In this document: positions 5,052 through 9,063 of the stretch, in pieces | Layout of the letters: each line of letters starts with the position of its first letter | Numbering within the stretch: position 1 is the first letter of the stretch | Assembly: GCA_016297555.1 (NCBI GenBank) | Contig: JAEDGK010000086.1 | Span: 1-9,063, forward strand | Source: Clostridiaceae bacterium | GTDB taxonomy: Bacteria; Bacillota; Clostridia; Oscillospirales; Acutalibacteraceae | Direction: 5' to 3' | DNA: 9,063 nucleotides | The notes under the pieces: generated by a model | Seen by the model: the letters and a program-made list of their open reading frames with translations, nothing else | Told to the model about the DNA's origin: nothing | Databases searched by the model: none | Translations under genes and position numbers: made by a program

Positions 5052-6806
5052 ATGAGCGGATTATTTGGCAAGGTCAAATGGCTTTTCAACGAAATTAAAA
5101 CTCATTGGAACACTCCCGCAGAGGGCAAATATGTGCCCTACAAAGAATATAAAGATGTTATTTTTGCCGTAGGCAGCAACTATGCAGGATCAAAAGTTTT
5201 GGAATACATCGGCTTTTTCTCATCCTGTTATCTGATAATGCACCATTATAAGCTGCCTTATCTGACCTTTTCGGTTATCGGAATTCTGAATATGCCTCTC
5301 GGCTATATTTCGGCGCTGATGTGGTGGTTTGTATGCGATAACCTCGGCTTTCTGCCGAAAAAGACTGAGAGAAAGTTTTATGCCGTATATATAGCAATGG
5401 GGCTTTTCGGTCTGTCAACAATCCTTTTTGACTATTCCCGGCTTTTCAACCAGTCAAGCGCGTTTATAACATATCTGAACGGTCTTGAGGGAATGAACGC
5501 CACCGCCTGCTTCAAAACCTTCGGAACGCATTTCCTTTATACGGGCTGGGTAGGCGCAAGAAACATTTTCTGGCGAAAAATACTGCTCCCGAAATACGGA
5601 AGATACAAGTATTCGCTTTACTGCGATGTTATCCCCAAATGCATAATGGTTATCCTCATCGGCTGGCTTCCCGTTTACAACATCCCCGATGTTGCAACGA
5701 GAGTCTGGGTTGCCAATCTCCTTTTTGCCGCTTACAATGTTTTCGGCTTTGCAAACAACCTTGAAATCTGCACAAGAAGCATCAGCCCGAATTTGCAGGA
5801 AAGAATCCTTGTCCGCAGCTATCCCGTTAAGCTCTCTCACTTTTTCAACACAATCGTTGCAATTATTTTGCCCGTTATCATCGGTTCGCTCAGGTATGAG
5901 TGGGCGGATATCAATGTTTACAGATATGTTATCCCCATCACCTTTATCACCCTTGCAACGATGACAATGATATTTGCAGGCAGAATCAAGGAAAGAATTC
6001 CTCAGCCGCCCGTCGAAAAGAAGGTACATATTAAGTTTTGGGACGGTATGTTCGGCGTTCTTCACAATAAATATCTGCTTATTAACACCATAGTCGGGCT
6101 TATCGATTCGCTCGGCAACGGTATGCTTCCTTTCACAACCATTCTTTATCTCTACACCTTCCGTTTAAGCGGACTGCCTTACAGCCTTCTGGTTGCGCTG
6201 ATTTCATTTGCGGGCACTCCGCCCGATCTGCTTTCTCCCTATTTCCTCAAACGGTTCTCATACAAGCAGATTATGATATTCTATCAGCTTTCAAGAGCAA
6301 TAGGCAACGGACTTATCGCCGCTGCAATGTGGTTCTGCGGCGACAATGTTAACCTTTGCGGCATAATTTGCGTTGTTGTTCTGTTCTTTATGGAAATGAC
6401 CAAGACCGTGCCCACGACCGCAGGTCACGATATGAACGTGCGTATCGGCGACTATCAGATGTATCTTTCGGGCGAGCGCCTTGAAAGCTTTTCGGGCGTA
6501 TTCGGTTGGTTCACCGGCCCCATCACTTCGTTTGTCGGTCTTATCATCCCGCTCATGCTTCTCAAATACGGCTTTAACAGCAACTGGGATGTTCTTTTCA
6601 TTGACGATTGCAGAAGAAACATTATTGTTATTCCCATAATCGTTGATGTAATCGGCTACTTCCTGATGACCATTCCGTATCTTTTCTGGGATTACGACAG
6701 CAAGAAGCAGAATATGGTTATGGAAGTGCTCAAACGCCGTGCGGAAGTAACGGAAAAGAAAGCAGAAGAAGAAGGCGTTTCTGTTTCCGGCGGCTATTTA
6801 GGATAA
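5052..6806 (+). CDS. MFS-type membrane transporter, GPH/MFS_2-like
   Basis: The 584-residue integral membrane protein has about 12-14 hydrophobic segments, near residues 50-66, 72-95, 110-126, 155-172, 192-212, 217-235, 263-281, 291-310, 342-368, 374-395, 405-428, 432-450, 484-505 and 523-546. Its soluble N-terminus (1-35) and charged C-terminal tail (RRAEVTEKKAEEE) should be cytoplasmic. The stretch RIGDYQMYLSGERLESFSG (464-482) resembles the D-Y-x-E-W-K-T-G-x-R-x-E-G-x-x-x-S loop of glycoside-pentoside-hexuronide:cation symporters, but the EWKTG core is not conserved. A sugar or glycoside substrate is a guess. It is longer than a normal symporter of that family (about 450-500 residues), with an enlarged segment around 130-190. 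AAAGGAAGG lies six bases before the ATG. The LRR gene follows after 15 bases, so the two proteins are likely made together and may share a complex. Confidence 0.8.
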   Translation: MSGLFGKVKWLFNEIKTHWNTPAEGKYVPYKEYKDVIFAVGSNYAGSKVLEYIGFFSSCYLIMHHYKLPYLTFSVIGILNMPLGYISALMWWFVCDNLGFLPKKTERKFYAVYIAMGLFGLSTILFDYSRLFNQSSAFITYLNGLEGMNATACFKTFGTHFLYTGWVGARNIFWRKILLPKYGRYKYSLYCDVIPKCIMVILIGWLPVYNIPDVATRVWVANLLFAAYNVFGFANNLEICTRSISPNLQERILVRSYPVKLSHFFNTIVAIILPVIIGSLRYEWADINVYRYVIPITFITLATMTMIFAGRIKERIPQPPVEKKVHIKFWDGMFGVLHNKYLLINTIVGLIDSLGNGMLPFTTILYLYTFRLSGLPYSLLVALISFAGTPPDLLSPYFLKRFSYKQIMIFYQLSRAIGNGLIAAAMWFCGDNVNLCGIICVVVLFFMEMTKTVPTTAGHDMNVRIGDYQMYLSGERLESFSGVFGWFTGPITSFVGLIIPLMLLKYGFNSNWDVLFIDDCRRNIIVIPIIVDVIGYFLMTIPYLFWDYDSKKQNMVMEVLKRRAEVTEKKAEEEGVSVSGGYLG

Positions 6807-6821
6807 GCGGGGTGATATAAT

Positions 6822-8045
6822 ATGAGTAAGAAAAAAATAAAAGTAAAAACCGCTGCCGAAGAACCCATACATCTCGATATTCCCGAAGACGAAATATGGA
6901 CTTACCGTGTTGAGGGTTTGGCTGCGCCCCATATTAACAAACCTTATAAGCATTACGGACTTAAAAAGGTTATTTTTGCTCTCGTTATCATTGTCGCGGT
7001 TTCAATTTCATGCTATTTCAGCGTAAGAACGGTTCAAAAGGATACCTTTGAATATAAACAAACGCAAACAGGCTATGAGCTTTCAAAATTCAGCAACACG
7101 GGCTATATAACCGAGCTTGACATTGATTATGTGGCAAGCATTGAATATGACCGCAATAACCCCGACACCTCAACAAACTATAAAATCATTAAGGACGAAA
7201 GCAAAAAGGTAACCTCCGTGCGTCAGTATGCACTTAACTGCGATGAAAATGTCAAGACCGTCAAAATCGGAGCAGATGTTTCCTATGTTGACCCCAAAGC
7301 TTTTTATTCCTGCTGGGCTTTAAGGCAGATTGAGGTTGACGAAAACAACCCGAACTACTGCGACATTGACGGCGTGCTCTATAACAAAGAAAAGACAGAG
7401 ATTATCTGCCGCCCCTGCGACCATGACACCTATCTTGCCGAAAAATACGGCTACGCCAAATACGATAATAACGGATACAGAATTGAGCCGACTCCCGAAG
7501 ATGAAAACTACGAGCAGTATGTTAAGGATGTTTTGACATTTGTTGTGCCCTCATCGGTTGAAACAATCGGTCAGCTTTGCTTTAACTATGCAAATATGAA
7601 AACCGTGTATCTTCCAGAGGGGCTTAAAACAATCGAAACGCTCGGATTTTTTGAAATTCCTTTGCTTGCAAATGTTTACAGCTACAAAACAGAAACAGAG
7701 GTTACGGATTCACATTTCACCTCCGATGAAGCTCTCGGCAAGGTTTACACCTCACTCCCCGAGGGGCTCGAGTATATCGGCTCCGACGCTTTCAGCTACA
7801 ACCAAGCCCTGACCTATATGTTCATTCCCGATAGTGTAACATATATCGGTCACCATGCTTTCTGGGACACGGTTTATAAAGAAAACAAAGAACTGCGCGG
7901 AGTTACGCAAATCAATGTTGCCCTTTCCGAAGATGAATTTGACGGCAAGGTAAAAACCGGCAACAGTTGGAGACCGCAATATGACTATATGCTCTTTAAA
8001 AAGAGTATCGATGTGGTTTACGGCGCAGAAAGAGCGGCAGGCTGA
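6822..8045 (+). CDS. Membrane-anchored BspA-like leucine-rich repeat protein
   Basis: The 407-residue protein has a lysine-rich cytoplasmic N-terminus (MSKKKIKVK), one membrane segment at about 49-67 (KVIFALVIIVAVSISCYFSV) with no cleavage site, and a large exported domain. That domain carries LRR_5/BspA-type repeats: VKTVKIGADVSYVDPKAFYS (144-163) and ALRQIEVDENNPNYCDIDGV (166-185), the standard 'NPNY-x-x-xDGVLYN' unit, then FVVPSSVETIGQLCFN, VYLPEGLKTIETLGF, and LPEGLEYIGSDAFSY with MFIPDSVTYIGHHAF further on. Such proteins usually bind proteins or glycans at the cell surface. The irregular spacing and long inserts between repeats are notable. GGGGTGA lies six bases before the ATG and the gene is 15 bases behind the transporter, so it belongs to the same operon. 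It ends at a strong terminator. A role as an accessory or specificity subunit of the transporter is possible but unproven. Confidence 0.85.
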   Translation: MSKKKIKVKTAAEEPIHLDIPEDEIWTYRVEGLAAPHINKPYKHYGLKKVIFALVIIVAVSISCYFSVRTVQKDTFEYKQTQTGYELSKFSNTGYITELDIDYVASIEYDRNNPDTSTNYKIIKDESKKVTSVRQYALNCDENVKTVKIGADVSYVDPKAFYSCWALRQIEVDENNPNYCDIDGVLYNKEKTEIICRPCDHDTYLAEKYGYAKYDNNGYRIEPTPEDENYEQYVKDVLTFVVPSSVETIGQLCFNYANMKTVYLPEGLKTIETLGFFEIPLLANVYSYKTETEVTDSHFTSDEALGKVYTSLPEGLEYIGSDAFSYNQALTYMFIPDSVTYIGHHAFWDTVYKENKELRGVTQINVALSEDEFDGKVKTGNSWRPQYDYMLFKKSIDVVYGAERAAG

Positions 8046-8060
8046 GCGGCAAAATCGAAT

Positions 8061-8112
8061 AAAAGCACAGAGCCAAGTACGGATTTTTGTACTTGGCTCT
8101 GTTTTGTGTTTT
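8061..8112. terminator. Strong intrinsic terminator, probably bidirectional
   Basis: ACAGAGCCAAGTAC (8067-8080) pairs perfectly with GTACTTGGCTCTGT (8089-8102), a 14-bp stem with an 8-nt loop, followed by TTTGTGTTTT. On the minus strand the tail is GCTTTTATT, which could also stop the convergent LRR gene that ends at 8200. Confidence 0.9.
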
Positions 8113-8139
8113 CAGTTTTCGGGAATAGCCGCGACTATC

Positions 8140-8187
8140 AAAAGCATAGTGCTTTTATAAATTCTGATTTTGTTTGCTTTCAAACAA
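8140..8187. repeat. Two small inverted repeats between convergent genes
   Basis: AAAAGCA-TAG-TGCTTTT (8140-8156) and TTGTTTG-CTTT-CAAACAA (8170-8187) are 7-bp inverted repeats in the 98-bp space left between the terminator and the convergent gene. Neither is followed by a clear T-run on the minus strand, so a terminator role for the gene ending at 8200 is uncertain. They may simply reflect AT-rich sequence. Confidence 0.35.
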
Positions 8188-8199
8188 CCCGTTTAAAAC

Positions 8200-9063
8200 T
8201 TATCCAAAAAATGACATACCTAAAAGTATGGCAAGAAGGTTTAGCATATAAATATACCATGCTCCCATTCCGATAATTTTAGCAAAAAACTCTTCTGCTT
8301 TTTCACTGAAAGTCATATCTTCTGGAACATAAGAAAAGAAATCCATTCTGTCTGAGCAAATTACCGTTCCGTCCGGATTTACAAGCTCAATAATTACGGA
8401 ATATTCACCGTGAGTAACCGATGTGATATTGGCTTCTATGGGAATACCGGACGCAGAATATTTAACATATTCCGTTTTGCAAGCATCTCCCTGCGTGCGC
8501 CATACAAGCTTTGCATCCGTGTATTCGCCCGAATAATATCTGACATAAACTCCTGCTGTTCCGCCGTTTTCGATTCTGTTTTTATATTCCGATGAAGTTT
8601 TAAAGAAAAGCTTGCAGTATGGCTTAGGTTCTTCACCGTTATAATACATATCATCGCTCGCAATGTCGCTTATCCCCGAGCCGTGGCTGATGTAATTGCA
8701 TTCGAGCTCGATAATTTCGGTAAAATCGCTGCTGATGCGGATATGATTAGCCGTTCTTTTTTCCACCTTTCCCCAATCAAGTCGGGTGCCGGCGTAACTG
8801 CAAGCCAATGTCGTTTTGTCTGCGTGAGTTGATGTGAATGAGCCCGAATAGTAATATTCAAGACTTTTGGGCAGATTAACTCTGTAATATTCCCTTTTAT
8901 TACAATGGAATGCATCGTGACCGATGCTCGTAACCCCTTCTTCAACGGTAATTACTTTAACTTCTCCAATAATATCATACCATGGCGGAACAAGAGGAGA
9001 AGAAAGCTCGACTGTTTTTTGATTTATGAAGTAAAACGCCATTTCACCCTCACCGCTGATTAC
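8200..9063 (-). CDS. BspA-like leucine-rich repeat protein with C-terminal membrane segment (5' partial)
   Basis: The frame stays open to the right edge of the window, giving at least 287 codons. The first visible residues, VISGEGEMAFYF, match the 'L-x-I-S-G-x-G-x-M' segment that precedes the repeats of BspA-type LRR proteins, so the methionine at 9042 is internal and the true start lies outside. One recognisable LRR_5 unit follows (VKVITVEEGVTSIGHDAFHC and VNLPKSLEYYYSGSF). Then comes a domain of about 180 residues I do not recognise, rich in beta-forming and polar residues, which may be immunoglobulin-like (YSVIIELVNPDGTVICSDRM). The last 20-25 residues (GAWYIYMLNLLAILLGMSFFG) are hydrophobic, end without a positively charged tail and resemble a C-terminal membrane anchor. 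It is convergent with the other LRR gene. Its signal peptide, if any, is not visible here. Confidence 0.8.
   Translation of the reverse strand, partial: VISGEGEMAFYFINQKTVELSSPLVPPWYDIIGEVKVITVEEGVTSIGHDAFHCNKREYYRVNLPKSLEYYYSGSFTSTHADKTTLACSYAGTRLDWGKVEKRTANHIRISSDFTEIIELECNYISHGSGISDIASDDMYYNGEEPKPYCKLFFKTSSEYKNRIENGGTAGVYVRYYSGEYTDAKLVWRTQGDACKTEYVKYSASGIPIEANITSVTHGEYSVIIELVNPDGTVICSDRMDFFSYVPEDMTFSEKAEEFFAKIIGMGAWYIYMLNLLAILLGMSFFG

Noticed and set aside
5454..6065. Minus-strand open frame of 203 codons
   Set aside because: It is antisense to transmembrane segments of the transporter. The translation is low in structure and has no ribosome binding site or domain.
9040..9042. ATG at 9042 as the true start of the right-hand LRR protein
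   Set aside because: The upstream codons continue the frame with VISGEGE, matching the ISGxGxM segment of BspA-like proteins, and no ribosome binding site is seen.

Overview
The window looks like a chromosomal segment from a host-associated Clostridia (Firmicutes) bacterium, probably of the Oscillospiraceae/Ruminococcaceae type. The reasons are a textbook T-box leader, strong GGAGG-type ribosome binding sites, sigma-A-like promoters with 17-bp spacers, BspA-type leucine-rich repeat surface proteins, and short genes separated by strong hairpin terminators. No mobile element, tRNA, rRNA or CRISPR array is visible. The taxonomic guess is inference from style; no marker gene is present.

Layout. 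Positions 1-60 hold the last 19 codons of a 4Fe-4S protein that enters from the left, followed by a tiny Cys-rich ORF and a bidirectional terminator. From 142 to 1530 on the minus strand lies a two-gene unit, a TetR-family repressor followed by a class I SAM methyltransferase. Its promoter is near-ideal and carries two copies of a 16-bp palindrome. Divergent from it on the plus strand is a GNAT acetyltransferase (1695-2225) with its own extended -10 promoter. A 12-bp-stem terminator separates it from the convergent gene to its right.

From 4598 down to 2280 on the minus strand is a 772-residue protein that fuses an XRE helix-turn-helix, a cupin domain and a full-length medium-chain-type acyl-CoA synthetase. 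Its ~300-nt leader (about 4897-4599) is a T-box riboswitch with Stem I landmarks, the UGGUACCGCG T-box, and mutually exclusive antiterminator and terminator helices. The gene is therefore predicted to be switched on when a particular tRNA is uncharged. That is unexpected for an acyl-CoA ligase and is the most interesting feature here. One explanation is that the enzyme activates a scavenged short or branched acid used to rebuild an amino acid. The specifier codon cannot be fixed by eye (GCU/Ala or AUC/Ile), so the amino acid is open.

On the plus strand from 5052, a 12-14-TM MFS/GPH-like transporter and a membrane-anchored leucine-rich repeat protein form a tight pair (15-bp gap) that ends at a 14-bp-stem terminator. 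Converging on them from the right is the 3' part of a second leucine-rich repeat protein (8200-9063, minus strand) with a C-terminal membrane segment. It continues beyond the window.
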